64,000 nucleotides of DNA from DASYKS01 sp031404815 (GTDB lineage: Bacteria; Acidobacteriota; Thermoanaerobaculia; Multivoradales; UBA5704). Shown in pieces: positions 1 to 9,393 of this stretch. The stretch is taken from contig JANNIH010000125.1 of the NCBI GenBank assembly GCA_031404815.1, positions 11,290 to 75,289 of the forward strand, written 5' to 3'. How positions within the stretch are numbered: position 1 is the first letter of the stretch; every line of letters begins with the position of its first letter. The notes under the pieces were generated by a model. The model did no database searches, was not told the origin of the DNA, and was given only the letters and a program-made list of their open reading frames with translations. Both the position numbers and the translations under genes were made by a program.

Positions 1-363
1 CTGACCACGATCGCCGGGGCGCGTGACGATATGCCGCTGCGCAAATACGAGAACTGGCGCGACGCCGAATCCCTGGAGCGCCTCCGTCGAACCGTCGTAG
101 ACGCCACCCCAACGCGGGACTTTCACGCTGCGCCCGATTTCGCAGCCGAGACCTTCGAAGAAGATCTCGCGGCGCTTTCCGGCCGGCTCGCCGCCGCCGG
201 CTTTCATGAGGTGATCGCGATCGATCTCACCCACCCGGGGCTCGGCCTCCCGGTCTTTCGAATCGTAGTACCGGGCCTCGAAACCTCGCGTGAAATCCCG
301 GGTTGGGTGCCGGGCGCTCGCGCCCACGCGGCCGCCGCGCGCGCGGTGGCCGCGGCGGAATGA
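1..363 (+). CDS. YcaO-domain protein, C-terminal fragment (gene starts before the window)
   Basis: The reading frame is open from the first base, so this is the 3' end of a longer gene. About 120 residues are visible. They contain a G-A-R-D-D motif (residues 6-10 of the fragment) and a P-V-F-R-I-V-V-P-G-L-E stretch near residues 84-94, both characteristic of the C-terminal half of YcaO proteins. YcaO enzymes use ATP to activate peptide backbone amides, giving azolines or, with TfuA, thioamides. The C-terminus is Ala-rich and lacks the Pro-rich tail typical of azoline-forming YcaO enzymes. The stop overlaps the next gene's start (ATGA), so it is translationally coupled to a TfuA gene, which favours the thioamidation or another TfuA-assisted class. 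The ATP-binding residues lie outside the window. Confidence 0.82.
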   Translation: MTTIAGARDDMPLRKYENWRDAESLERLRRTVVDATPTRDFHAAPDFAAETFEEDLAALSGRLAAAGFHEVIAIDLTHPGLGLPVFRIVVPGLETSREIPGWVPGARAHAAAARAVAAAE

Positions 364-1766
364 GCTTCGAACCGCCCGGCCGCGTGATCGTCTTTTCCGG
401 CCCGACGCTTCTGGCCGAAGAGGGCGCCCGCGAGGTACCGGAGCTCGCCGATGCGCACTGGCGCCCACCGGTCGCGCAGGGAGATCTCTACCTCGCGGCC
501 CGTCTGTTCCCTTGGGGAATCGGGATCATCGACGGCTATTTCGATCGCCTCGCCTCCGTCTGGCACAAGGAGATTCTCTGGGCGCTCGACCAAGGGGTCC
601 ATGTCTTCGGAGCCGCGAGTTTGGGTGCGCTGCGCGCCGTCGAGTGCGCACCGTTCGGCATGGAAGGTGTTGGGGAGATCTACGCGGCCTTTGCGAACGG
701 CGAACTGACCGACGATGACGAGGTGGCCGTGTTTCACGGTCCCGCGGCGACCGGCTATGCCGCGGGCTCGGAGGCAATGGTCAATCTGCGCGCGACGTTT
801 GGAGCGGCTGCCGCTGCCGGAGTGATCGGTAGAGAGACCGGCACATCATTGATCGCAATTGCCAAGTCGCTCCTCTACCCGGAACGGGGCGTGGAGCTGG
901 TGCTCGAACTGGCCCGCCGCGCGGGGCTTCCTGCACCGGAGCTCGACGCCCTGACCGCCTGGCTGCCCACCGGCCGGGTCGATCAGAAGAAGCTCGACGC
1001 TCTCTCGATGCTGCGCCGGATGGCCGCTCGCCGAAGCGAGCAGCCGGGCCGCTTCGAGGCGAAGTTCACCTTCCAACGCACGGAGGCTTGGGAAGCGGGG
1101 CGAATCGCCGCCGACCAGCGGACCGTGCAGGCCGCAGGCGACGGACCCGAGATCGACCCACTCGACGAGCTGCGGCTCGGCGGGCTCGCTCGCGCCGAAG
1201 TGAACCCCGGCGGCGCGGCCATCGCTTCATCCAGCCAAGCGGCAGCTCAGGCGCGGGTCTTGGCGCTCGCCCTCGCGGATCACGGAGGTTTGCGCCTGGA
1301 CGAGTCCTCCCGGGGAACCGCTCTCGTCCGATTTCGTCGCCGCCACGGCCTGCTCGACGACGACCGACTCGCCACCTTTCTCGCCGAGCAGCGCCTCGAC
1401 TCCGCAGGTCTCGCCCGCCTGGCCTGTGAAGAAGCGCTGATCGAAAGTGTTCTGCCGAGGATCGAGCCGTTGATCGCGGGATCGCTGCGCGACGATCTAC
1501 GGGCTCGCGGTGCCTATGCCCCGCTCGCGGCTCGTGCCGAAGCCAAGGCCCGAGCCCTCGCCGCCCGAGGACTCTTAGAGCCTGCGGTCGCCGACACCGG
1601 CCTCGACCTGCCGGAGCTATGGAGTTGGTTTTTCGAGCAGCGCCTCGGCCGGCCCACTCCCAGCGACCCAGCCGAGTTCAGAGCAGCCGCGCGTGAACTC
1701 GGTTTCGCCGACGAAGACGAACTCCGGAGAGCGGTCATCCGCGAAGCACTGTTCGTACGGGGGTAG
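360..1766 (+). CDS. TfuA-like protein with a long C-terminal extension
   Basis: This 468-residue protein starts at the ATG overlapping the YcaO stop. Residues 1 to about 150 form the TfuA core: an F-S-G-P-T-L motif near residue 12, then G-I-I-D-G-Y-F, the segment around W-H-K-E-I-L, G-A-A-S-L-G-A-L-R-A and a G-M-E-G-V-G-E-I-Y motif. TfuA proteins partner YcaO in thioamidation of peptides or proteins, probably by delivering sulfur. Most TfuA domains are 200-250 residues long; here about 300 further residues, mainly helical and rich in Ala, Leu, Arg and Glu, follow with no motif I recognise. A second function in the tail, such as substrate binding, is possible but not shown. No precursor peptide is adjacent. 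A strong hairpin terminator follows. Confidence 0.85.
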   Translation: MSFEPPGRVIVFSGPTLLAEEGAREVPELADAHWRPPVAQGDLYLAARLFPWGIGIIDGYFDRLASVWHKEILWALDQGVHVFGAASLGALRAVECAPFGMEGVGEIYAAFANGELTDDDEVAVFHGPAATGYAAGSEAMVNLRATFGAAAAAGVIGRETGTSLIAIAKSLLYPERGVELVLELARRAGLPAPELDALTAWLPTGRVDQKKLDALSMLRRMAARRSEQPGRFEAKFTFQRTEAWEAGRIAADQRTVQAAGDGPEIDPLDELRLGGLARAEVNPGGAAIASSSQAAAQARVLALALADHGGLRLDESSRGTALVRFRRRHGLLDDDRLATFLAEQRLDSAGLARLACEEALIESVLPRIEPLIAGSLRDDLRARGAYAPLAARAEAKARALAARGLLEPAVADTGLDLPELWSWFFEQRLGRPTPSDPAEFRAAARELGFADEDELRRAVIREALFVRG

Positions 1767-1833
1767 AGTCTGATCGAACTGCGGGAGCCGGGGTGAAAGG
1801 GGCTTCGGCTTCCCGGAACCTGGACTGCGAGGA

Positions 1834-1861
1834 CCCGGGCGGACGGTAACGCCCGCCCGGG
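1834..1861. terminator. Probable bidirectional terminator between convergent genes
   Basis: A 12-bp stem (11 of 12 paired, very GC-rich) with a GTAA loop is followed by CTGTTTCT on the plus strand. It sits between the rightward tfuA and the leftward surface-protein gene, so it could end both transcripts. Confidence 0.7.
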
Positions 1862-1881
1862 CTGTTTCTACCACCTAGGCG

Positions 1882-4800
1882 TCAGACCTGCTGGCGCTTG
1901 CGAGCGAGCGTGATGCCAATGCCCGCCAAGAGCAACGCAAACAGCCCGATTCCTAGACCCGACAGGGTTGGGATGTCGAGTACCGACCCCTGAACCGTGA
2001 TCGTGCCGGTTGCCGAAGCCGTGCCGCCATCGCCATCGGTGACCTGGACGCTGATCGGTACGACAGCACCTTCCAACAAGCCGGTCGCGTTGAAGGTGGG
2101 ATTGGCGCCGGTCTCGTTGCCCCGGGTCGCCGCCCCGCCGGTCTCGCCGAAGATCGCATCCCCGTCGAGATCCCAAGCAAAGGTCAAGGGATCGAGCGCG
2201 CCGGCCGGATCGGCTCCGACGCCCAGCAGGCCGACCGTGCCATTCGGCGCCACAACGTAGGGGCCGCCGGCAACGACCGTCGGATTGACGTTCTGAATCG
2301 CCACCGAGACCGGAGCGTCGGTCGAGCCGATGCCGTCGGAAACCCGAAGCGTTACGACCACCATCGACGGACCATCAAGGCCGGCCGCCGAGAACGTGGG
2401 GGTCGGGCCGGTCTCGTTGCCACGGGAGGCGCCTACACCGGTCTCGCCGAAGATCGTGTCTCCGTCGAGATCCCAGGTGAAGGTGAGCGGTTGGCCGTCG
2501 AGATCGGAGCCGCTACCCGACAGCGACGTCGTGCCGCCTTCGTTCGCCGAGTACGGACCTCCGGCCACCGCGGAAGGGAGGGCGTTGCAGCCTGGTCCTG
2601 CGGCCGCGCCGTTGAGCAACAACCCGAAGCACTCGATATTGCCGATGTCGGCCGCCCCGACATCAACGACTTCGAGCGTCCAATTGCCATTCACCTGCGC
2701 CCCGGATTTGCCGGCGAACGCCGACAGGGGCTGCTGCGGTCGGAACGAGCCGATGAACGGCGCCACACCGGAGAGGATCGAGGTCGCAGCCTGGTCGTCG
2801 AACGTGGTGTCGTTGGCACTCGCCGGGCAGTCGGTGCCGAAACCTGCACCTGCACCTCCCAGCTGGAAAGCGAGAAGAACGACCGTGTTGTCGGGGCTGC
2901 GCAAGCGGAGGACAAGGTCACCGTCAAAGGTATGGGAAATCCGGACCTGCACTGCGACCTTTGAAAGGACGGAGGTGAATCCGGCAACCGGAACCGCGAG
3001 CGATGCGCCGAGACCGTCGTTGTCGGGGATCGCCACCGGCCCGACGGCGGCAACCGTGCTGGCCGGAGCGCCGCCGGTGGTCTCGATCGTGAACGGAATC
3101 GAGATCGGACCCTGCGCCGTGGTCAGCTGCAGAACGAGGTTCATCGGCTTGCCGGCCGGATAGTTTGCACCGGTGCGAACCTTGAACGGCGTCGCGTTGC
3201 TTCCCGTTCCGCCGCCCGCGATGTCCGGATAGGCCGAGGCACCCTGGAGAATTTGCACCTCGGGCTCGGTGGTGGTGAGGATCGCGTTGATCCCGGTGGC
3301 GGAAATCGCTCCACCGTTGGTGAGCGTGACATTCAGGAAGAAGCACTCGTTGTAGTCGACGATCGCGTTGACATTACCGGTCGAGTCGTCGATCGCCGTG
3401 GCGGTCACGGATAGACCGGGGGTCGGATCGAGCGCCGCGTCGGCGTCCGTCGTACCGCTGGCGCCGACAACGATGCCGGGCTGGTTCTCAGGGAAGTAGT
3501 TCGAGCGCGAGAAGTCGAGCGTGTAGCTGCCGGGTTCGAGCGCGAAGGAGTAGTTGCCTGCAACATCGGTGAGCGTCGAGGCACCGTTCGAGAGCTGGAC
3601 CAACGCCCCTTGAAGAGGAAGCGTGGTCACCGAATCGGTCACCGTGCCGCTCAAGATGCCGGTCGAGAGGGCGAAATCTTGGGTGGTCGTGCCGGCCGCC
3701 GTGACGGTGACTCCCGTGACGCTCTCCGGCCCATAGCCGACCTTCGATGCCGTGACGGTGAAGGTACCGGCCGGAATGGCGATCGAGTAGGCGCCGCCGG
3801 CGATCGTGATCGCCGAATAGCCGTTCGAGGTCTGAACCAGCGCGCCGACGATGCCGGTGGCCGTATTCGCATCGGTCACGGTTCCGTTGAGCGTTCCGGT
3901 CGCCGGAGCCGCATTGACGCATCCGGGCATCGTGAAGCTCGCGATCCGGGTGGTCCAACACGCGGTGGCCGAACACATCGGTGGGGCGGTTGCGTCGTAG
4001 TACTCCTGGGTGAACCAGAACGTGCATTCGTCGACCGGGTCGACCGAAAGGGTGCTGTAGTCGCCCCAGCGCGATCCGGCGCTGGTCTGCGAACGCCCGC
4101 CCACCGCGAGACTCAGTTCGCCCTGGAAGAGCCCGCCGGCCGGGTCGCCCGCCAGCCGGCCTGCGGCGCGCACTCCTGGGAAGGTCGCGGTGTCAGAGAC
4201 ACTGTACCCCACGGCGACGTTGCCGTTGCCGTCGATCGCGGCGCTGCCCATGAACCGGTGGGTTGCATCGGGAGAGAATGTCGCCTGCTCGTGAACCGTG
4301 AACGTGCCCGAGGGGAGCGCACGGCGCAGCTCGTAGTAGCGAACGCCCGCCCGATGGCCGCTGGTGGCGCTCGCCGGAGTGGCGTTCACGTCCACCGTGT
4401 GGGTGAAGACGTACGACTCATAGGTGCCGAAGTTCCGGTACGCCAAACGATGCATCGGACGATCCGAAAGCGTATCGACGCGCATGCCGCAGTTGGCCGG
4501 AGGCGGCTGTTCGATGTCATCACGAGCGGTGAAGGCGAAGCCGCAGTTGCCCGCAACCTGGGTGAACGTGGGGTCGAATGCCGCAACCGCCAGGCTGCCG
4601 CCCGGAAAGGAGAGTTCGGTGAGGGTCGAGGCGGGAGGGTTGGAAAAGTTCGGTTTGACTTCGAGCAGCCGGATGCCGTCCTGCGGGTCGCCCAGCTCGT
4701 TCGCGGCGATTCCGGCGAGGACGTTCTTCGCGCCGACCGGCGGCGGGATGCCATCGACGTCTGCCGGCAAGATGCGTCCGAGGCCCGGGTGCGAAAGGGT

Positions 4801-5685
4801 GAGATCGAAGAAGATGATCTCGGCGGTCGGATCCCCGGCGAGCATCTTGGCGCGGTTCATGGTGAACACGCCCTGGCCGAACACCGGCCCTTCGAACAGC
4901 GGTGCGGTCATGACATAAGAATCGGGCCAGACGCTGAGCTTGGGATAGTCATTGAAGTAGGGCTCGGGGATCGGGAAGTCGTAGGCGAAGTATGCGCCGG
5001 TCGGGTCGTTGGTCCGCGAAACCAGGACGCACTCGTGAGCGAGGCCGGCGCCGGCCCGGTTGCCGACCGCGAACTGGCTCAGCACCCAACGATCGGCCAG
5101 CGGGTCGTAGTTGACGATCGGGTCGCCGTCGTTCAAGGTCGAGCAGTCTCCTACGCCTCCGGAGCCCAGGAACAGCGCGCGCAATGTGAACACGGCGCTG
5201 GCTGCCGTGCCGTTCTTGTTGAACACCTGACAGGCCAGGTTGACGCACTGAACATAGTGATTCGGGCCGACATCTCCCACCGTATCGGGGGGCGACACGA
5301 AGAATCCGGAGACTGCGCCCTGCGCCGCCTGGCTGACGCCCTGAAACGAAACGCCGAGGGTCAGAGCCCGCGTCGTCGGATAGCTGGATTGAAGCGCCCC
5401 GTCGGCAGATACCTCTCCGATTCCTTTGCGCTTCGACTTTTCCCTCTCCTGTTCGGTGATCGGAAGGAAGGGGATCTCCAGAACGACGTTCGGGTCGGGA
5501 TGCTGGACCGCGAGCTGGAGGTCGCTCACTTTCGGTGTAATCCCGGTCCTGGCGGCCGTGAAGGACCGAATGGTCGGCTTCACGTCCGGACGGGGTGGGG
5601 GGCCTTGCGCCTGGGCAACAACCGATACACCGGGTGCGCCCAAGCTTGCGAGCAGCAAACCGACAGCGAGTCGAGCGGTCCTCAT
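1882..5685 (-). CDS. Large secreted surface protein with P-domain, PKD-like repeats and IPTL-CTERM anchor
   Basis: I chose the ATG at 5685 because it has an AAGGAG ribosome-binding site 7 nt upstream and opens a clear signal peptide (about residues 1-27, ending A-Q-A-Q). The protein has 1267 residues. The N-terminal half (30-590) is of unknown type. Residues 600-760 hold two carboxypeptidase-regulatory-like beta-sandwich repeats (L-N-G-T-V-T-D, L-S-G-T-V-T-D). Residues about 900-1020 resemble a proprotein convertase P-domain. Residues 1030-1235 contain two PKD-like repeats with matching W-D-L-D-G-D-x-I-F-G-E-T-G blocks. The C-terminus has an I-P-T-L motif, a hydrophobic helix and a basic R-K-R tail, the IPTL-CTERM sorting signal. 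Surface location is therefore likely. No catalytic motif was found, so the role may be adhesive or structural. Confidence 0.8.
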   Translation of the reverse strand: MRTARLAVGLLLASLGAPGVSVVAQAQGPPPRPDVKPTIRSFTAARTGITPKVSDLQLAVQHPDPNVVLEIPFLPITEQEREKSKRKGIGEVSADGALQSSYPTTRALTLGVSFQGVSQAAQGAVSGFFVSPPDTVGDVGPNHYVQCVNLACQVFNKNGTAASAVFTLRALFLGSGGVGDCSTLNDGDPIVNYDPLADRWVLSQFAVGNRAGAGLAHECVLVSRTNDPTGAYFAYDFPIPEPYFNDYPKLSVWPDSYVMTAPLFEGPVFGQGVFTMNRAKMLAGDPTAEIIFFDLTLSHPGLGRILPADVDGIPPPVGAKNVLAGIAANELGDPQDGIRLLEVKPNFSNPPASTLTELSFPGGSLAVAAFDPTFTQVAGNCGFAFTARDDIEQPPPANCGMRVDTLSDRPMHRLAYRNFGTYESYVFTHTVDVNATPASATSGHRAGVRYYELRRALPSGTFTVHEQATFSPDATHRFMGSAAIDGNGNVAVGYSVSDTATFPGVRAAGRLAGDPAGGLFQGELSLAVGGRSQTSAGSRWGDYSTLSVDPVDECTFWFTQEYYDATAPPMCSATACWTTRIASFTMPGCVNAAPATGTLNGTVTDANTATGIVGALVQTSNGYSAITIAGGAYSIAIPAGTFTVTASKVGYGPESVTGVTVTAAGTTTQDFALSTGILSGTVTDSVTTLPLQGALVQLSNGASTLTDVAGNYSFALEPGSYTLDFSRSNYFPENQPGIVVGASGTTDADAALDPTPGLSVTATAIDDSTGNVNAIVDYNECFFLNVTLTNGGAISATGINAILTTTEPEVQILQGASAYPDIAGGGTGSNATPFKVRTGANYPAGKPMNLVLQLTTAQGPISIPFTIETTGGAPASTVAAVGPVAIPDNDGLGASLAVPVAGFTSVLSKVAVQVRISHTFDGDLVLRLRSPDNTVVLLAFQLGGAGAGFGTDCPASANDTTFDDQAATSILSGVAPFIGSFRPQQPLSAFAGKSGAQVNGNWTLEVVDVGAADIGNIECFGLLLNGAAAGPGCNALPSAVAGGPYSANEGGTTSLSGSGSDLDGQPLTFTWDLDGDTIFGETGVGASRGNETGPTPTFSAAGLDGPSMVVVTLRVSDGIGSTDAPVSVAIQNVNPTVVAGGPYVVAPNGTVGLLGVGADPAGALDPLTFAWDLDGDAIFGETGGAATRGNETGANPTFNATGLLEGAVVPISVQVTDGDGGTASATGTITVQGSVLDIPTLSGLGIGLFALLLAGIGITLARKRQQV

Positions 5686-5761
5686 TACAGGTCTCCTTTG
5701 GAATTGACCCATAAGAATACCGCTCCCCTTCAAGGCTGTCAAAGCCGGGGTCCTGCACCTT

Positions 5762-6736
5762 TTAGTCGAGCAGGCCCTTGTCGCGCATCCAGGTCTCGTT
5801 GAGCTTCGAAAGGTAGCGGTCCCCCGCGTCGGGGAACAGCGTGACCACGAGCGCGTCGTCGCCGAGCTCGCGGGCGATCCGCCGGGCGCCTTCGGCGGCG
5901 GCGCCGCCGGAGGAACCGGTGAAGATCGACTCCTGGCGGGCGAGATCCCAGGTCGCGCGGTAGGCGCTCTTGTCATCGACCTTGACGATCTCGTCGATGT
6001 AGTCCCACCAGACGGTCGAAGGCATGAAGTCTTCACCGATGCCGTCGATCAGGTACTGGTGAATCGTCTCCTGCGGCGGCAGCTCGCGATGCTCGATGTA
6101 GTACTGGTAGACGCTGCCGATCGGATCGACGCCGATCACGCGAACGCCCGGGTTCTGCTCTTTCAAGAACTTCGCGGTGCCGCTGATCGTGCCGCCGGTC
6201 CCCACCCCGGCCACCCAGTGGGTGATCTTGCCGTCGGTCTGGCGCCAGATCTCGGGGCCGGTGCTCCGGTAGTGCGCTTCCGGGTTCGCCTGGTTGTAGT
6301 ACTGATAAGGGAGAAACGCCCCTTCCTCGTCGCGGATCCGCTCTGCGACCTTGTAGTACGAGCGCGGATCGGTCGCATCGACGTTGGTCGGGCAGGTCAG
6401 CACCTTGGCGCCGTAGGCTTCGAGCATCGCGACCTTTTCCTTGGGGATCTTGTCAGCGCAGGTGCAGATCAGCCGGTAGCCTTTGAGGTTCGCGGCCATC
6501 GCGAGGCCCACTCCCGTGTTGCCGGAGGTCGGCTCGACGATCGTGCCGCCCGGCTTCAAGAGGCCCGCCTGTTCGGCCGCCTCGATCATTGCGATGCCGA
6601 TTCGATCCTTGACGCTCGAACCGGGATTGAACGACTCGATTTTGGCCGCGAGCGTGGCCCCCGTGGGCGAAAAGCGGGCGAGCTTCACGAGCGGCGTGTT
6701 GCCGAGGGTTTCGAGGATGTTTTCGTAGATTTCCAT
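5762..6736 (-). CDS. PLP-dependent cystathionine beta-synthase / cysteine synthase family enzyme
   Basis: This 324-residue protein covers the whole fold-type II catalytic domain. Lys43 in S-S-V-K-D-R-I is the PLP Schiff-base lysine. T-S-G-N-T-G (70-75) binds the substrate carboxylate, and a G-T-G-G-T-I-S-G loop near residue 180 holds the PLP phosphate. The segment A-D-K-I-P-K-E-K-V-A-M-L and the region following it resemble cystathionine beta-synthase more than CysK. C-terminal CBS regulatory domains are absent. The likely reaction is beta-replacement joining serine (or acetylserine) with homocysteine or sulfide in transsulfuration or cysteine synthesis. Its neighbours give no pathway context; the surface-protein gene lies 76 nt downstream. 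Cystathionine beta-synthase versus cysteine synthase cannot be settled from sequence alone. Confidence 0.85.
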   Translation of the reverse strand: MEIYENILETLGNTPLVKLARFSPTGATLAAKIESFNPGSSVKDRIGIAMIEAAEQAGLLKPGGTIVEPTSGNTGVGLAMAANLKGYRLICTCADKIPKEKVAMLEAYGAKVLTCPTNVDATDPRSYYKVAERIRDEEGAFLPYQYYNQANPEAHYRSTGPEIWRQTDGKITHWVAGVGTGGTISGTAKFLKEQNPGVRVIGVDPIGSVYQYYIEHRELPPQETIHQYLIDGIGEDFMPSTVWWDYIDEIVKVDDKSAYRATWDLARQESIFTGSSGGAAAEGARRIARELGDDALVVTLFPDAGDRYLSKLNETWMRDKGLLD

Positions 6737-6832
6737 ACCGCCTCCTTCGAGGATCCATTGAGCCCGGTCGAACGGTGCGGGAACCTACCAGATTTGCGCC
6801 TTCGCTAGGACGAGCCGCGGAAACGTAGCGGA

Positions 6833-7915
6833 TCAATTCCCCTCCCAGTCCCAGAAGTAGTCTTTGTTGGTCAGCTCGGGAGCCTCCGCCGGAACTTCGG
6901 TCGCACGCCCGGCGGCGCGGTCGTCCTCGATCCGCGCGGCGGCGATCTCGCCCCGGATCACCGCGAGCTGCTCTTCGAGGTCGTCGGTCTCGCGGGACCA
7001 GTAGTCGGTCGTGCCGAACCAGGGCCAGGCGGCGGGAAACGCCGGGTCGTGCCAACGGCGGGCGAGCCAGGTCGCGTAATGGACCAGGCGCAGCCCACGC
7101 AGCGGCTCGATCAACGCCAGCCAAGCGCGGTCGAATTCGCGGAACTGGCGGTAGCCGTCGAGGAACAGCTCGCGTCGGGCAAGGGTCTCGGCATCGCGGC
7201 CGGGTAGGGCGAGCCAAAGATCCTGAGCCGCCGGCCCCTCGACCATGTCGTCGAAATCGATGACGTGGAGCACCCCTTCGCGCTCGAGCAGGTTGCCGAG
7301 GTGAAGGTCGGCATGGATGCGAAACGTCGGCACGCCAAGAAGCGCGGAATCCACCGCGCGGGCGATGCCCTCGGCTGCAGCTCGGTAGCGAGCTTTCAGA
7401 TGTTCGGGCAGCGTACCGTGCGCCGAAAGCCAGGCGAGGGCGTCGCGGATGAACGCATCCGCCGTCATGCGCAGCCGGGGCGCGGCGGGCTTCTTGGCAC
7501 CCACATTGTGCAGGCGGCCGACCAGCCGGCCGAGGCGAAGCGCCAGCTGGTCCGAAAGCTCGGCGGGCGCCCGCCCTCCGCGGCGGTCGGCGAGCGAATA
7601 CCAGATCTCTTCGATCCGGGCGAGAGTCGCGCCATTGCCGAAGCGGCGCATGGGAACGACCGGGATTTCGTCGGCCGCGAGATCTTCGAGGAACCGGTGC
7701 TCGGCAAGGATCTGCTCTTCGCTCCAGCGCCCCGGCCGGTAGAACTTGGCGATCACGCGCGAACGATCGGCCAGCTCGACCTCGTAGACGCGGTTCTCGA
7801 ACGAGTTCAGGGGATAGCAAAGACCGGTCACCGCATGCCCACCGGCCTCGACGGCTTCGAGCACGCGCTCAGGGGTCAGGGAGAGAAAGAGATCATCAGC
7901 GCGCGGGTTGCTCAC
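6833..7915 (-). CDS. srkA: SrkA-type stress response serine/threonine kinase (YihE/RdoA family)
   Basis: The 360-residue protein starts at a GTG. It has the APH/choline-kinase-like fold of SrkA. F-E-N-R-V-Y-E-V and V-I-A-K-F-Y-R-P-G-R-W form the N-lobe with its ATP-binding lysine. R-I-H-A-D-L-H-L-G-N-L-L near residue 201 is the catalytic loop, and V-I-D-F-D-D-M is the metal-binding DFG-like motif. E-L-T-N-K-D-Y near the C-terminus is also typical of the family. In Escherichia coli SrkA protects against stress-induced death and opposes MazEF-type killing; extending that role here is inference. It stands alone between cystathionine beta-synthase and a divergent MFS gene. Confidence 0.9.
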   Translation of the reverse strand: MSNPRADDLFLSLTPERVLEAVEAGGHAVTGLCYPLNSFENRVYEVELADRSRVIAKFYRPGRWSEEQILAEHRFLEDLAADEIPVVPMRRFGNGATLARIEEIWYSLADRRGGRAPAELSDQLALRLGRLVGRLHNVGAKKPAAPRLRMTADAFIRDALAWLSAHGTLPEHLKARYRAAAEGIARAVDSALLGVPTFRIHADLHLGNLLEREGVLHVIDFDDMVEGPAAQDLWLALPGRDAETLARRELFLDGYRQFREFDRAWLALIEPLRGLRLVHYATWLARRWHDPAFPAAWPWFGTTDYWSRETDDLEEQLAVIRGEIAAARIEDDRAAGRATEVPAEAPELTNKDYFWDWEGN

Positions 7916-8015
7916 TCCAGCAGTCTAGCAGGGGACAGGAGGAGCCCTCGGCGAACGCCGGCTCCGACCTCCCGGTTCCGGTAGACTCCCCGCCACGTTT
8001 CCGGAGGCTCGCCGC

Positions 8016-9350
8016 ATGACCACCACACTGCCCGGGCGTACTGTCTGGGGGATGAACGGCTACCAGTGGACCGTTCTGTTCGCCGCCTGGCTCGGCTGGG
8101 GCTTCGATGTTTTCGACGGCCTGCTGTTCAATTTCGTCGCGCCGAACTGCGTGCCGACGCTTCTCGGTCTGGCCATCGGCTCGCCCGAGGCGAAAGGCGC
8201 GACGTTGCGCTGGACCGGCATTCTCACCTCGGTGTTGCTGGTCGGCTGGGCGTTCGGCGGCATCGTGTTCGGCCAGATCGCCGATCGGATCGGCCGCACC
8301 CGCACGCTCCTGTTCACCATGCTGCTTTACGCCTTCGGCACCGCGGCGTGCGCGTTTGCGCCAAACATTTGGGTTCTTCTGCTGTTCCGCCTGGTCGCTT
8401 CCTTGGGGATCGGTGGCGAATGGGCGGCGGGCGCTGCGATGGTCGCCGAGGTGGTGCCGGAGAAGCGGCGGGTCGAGGCGGGTGCTTTGCTCTACACCTC
8501 GGCGCCGATGGGGCTGTTTCTCGCCACCTATGTCAACTACCGGATCGCGGGCGACTGGTTTCGCTCGGTGCCCGAAGTCTCCTGGCGCTACGTTTTTCTC
8601 TGCGGGTTGATCCCGGCGGGTGTGGCGTTCCTGGTTCGCCTGTTCGTCAAGGAGCCGGAGCTCTGGAAGAGCGTCGCCGCCAAAGCCGCGCCGCCGCGCC
8701 TGGCTGAGCTGTTCAATGCCGAGCACCGGGCGCTCACCCGCTCCGGGTTCTTGATGGCGCTGGTTGCGCTCGTCATGTGGTGGAGCTGCAACGCGTTCAT
8801 TCCGGTGATCGCGACCGGCTTGGCGCAGGCCTCCGCCGCCCTCCAGGGGCTCGGACGGGACGCAACTCTCGCGCTGGTCGAAGGGTGGAAGCGCCTGGCG
8901 ACCAACTACTTCAACCTCGGCGGGTTGATCGGCACGCTGCTCACCATCCCGTTCGCCAAGTACTTCGGGCGAAAGACGATGTTCGCGCTTTACTTTCTAG
9001 GTTCCGGCGCGGCGATCCTCGCGACCTTCGGGCTCGATCTCGAACCGACGACACGGCTCGCAATGTATTTCTTGATCGGGCTCACGGTGTTCGGCGTCTT
9101 CGGCAGCTTCACCTACTACCTGCCGGAGCTCTTCCCCACCCGCCTGCGCGGCACCGGAGCCGGCTTCTGCTACAACGTCGGCCGCATCCTCGCCGCGATC
9201 GGCCCGATCCTCGTCGGCACGATCGCCGCACAGGGGGCCAACTCGCTCACCAGCGCTCTCTCCGCCCTGTTCTATGTCGGGTTCGTACCGCTGGTCGGCC
9301 TCGCGCTTCTCCCTTGGGTGGTCGAAACCAAGGGGCGCGCACTGAGGTGA
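8016..9350 (+). CDS. MFS transporter, metabolite:H+ symporter-like
   Basis: This 444-residue, roughly 12-helix membrane protein is preceded by a GGAGG-type ribosome-binding site. G-W-G-F-D-V-F-D-G opens helix 1, as in the aromatic-acid/metabolite symporter groups. G-Q-I-A-D-R-I-G-R-T-R after helix 2 is the MFS signature A motif. R-L-V-A-S-L-G-I-G-G-E-W lies in helix 4. The substrate cannot be told from sequence; organic acids or sugars are both possible. The gene is divergent from srkA and ends at a strong hairpin shared with the convergent LamG gene. Confidence 0.85.
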   Translation: MTTTLPGRTVWGMNGYQWTVLFAAWLGWGFDVFDGLLFNFVAPNCVPTLLGLAIGSPEAKGATLRWTGILTSVLLVGWAFGGIVFGQIADRIGRTRTLLFTMLLYAFGTAACAFAPNIWVLLLFRLVASLGIGGEWAAGAAMVAEVVPEKRRVEAGALLYTSAPMGLFLATYVNYRIAGDWFRSVPEVSWRYVFLCGLIPAGVAFLVRLFVKEPELWKSVAAKAAPPRLAELFNAEHRALTRSGFLMALVALVMWWSCNAFIPVIATGLAQASAALQGLGRDATLALVEGWKRLATNYFNLGGLIGTLLTIPFAKYFGRKTMFALYFLGSGAAILATFGLDLEPTTRLAMYFLIGLTVFGVFGSFTYYLPELFPTRLRGTGAGFCYNVGRILAAIGPILVGTIAAQGANSLTSALSALFYVGFVPLVGLALLPWVVETKGRALR

Positions 9351-9358
9351 AAACCCAC

Positions 9359-9382
9359 GGGTCCCGGGGTGCTCCGGGACCC
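9359..9382. terminator. Hairpin terminator between convergent genes
   Basis: A perfect 9-bp stem (GGGTCCCGG / CCGGGACCC) with a 6-nt loop starts 8 nt after the MFS stop and ends just before the stop of the facing gene. There is no long T-run, so it may work as a bidirectional terminator or a 3'-end stabiliser. Confidence 0.6.
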
Positions 9383-9393
9383 GAGAGCGAACT

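Noticed and set aside
3610..5802. 730-codon open frame on the plus strand opposite the IPTL-CTERM protein gene
   Set aside because: It mirrors a real high-GC gene; it has no signal or domain pattern and the composition is the Arg/Gly/Asp/His mix of an antisense shadow.
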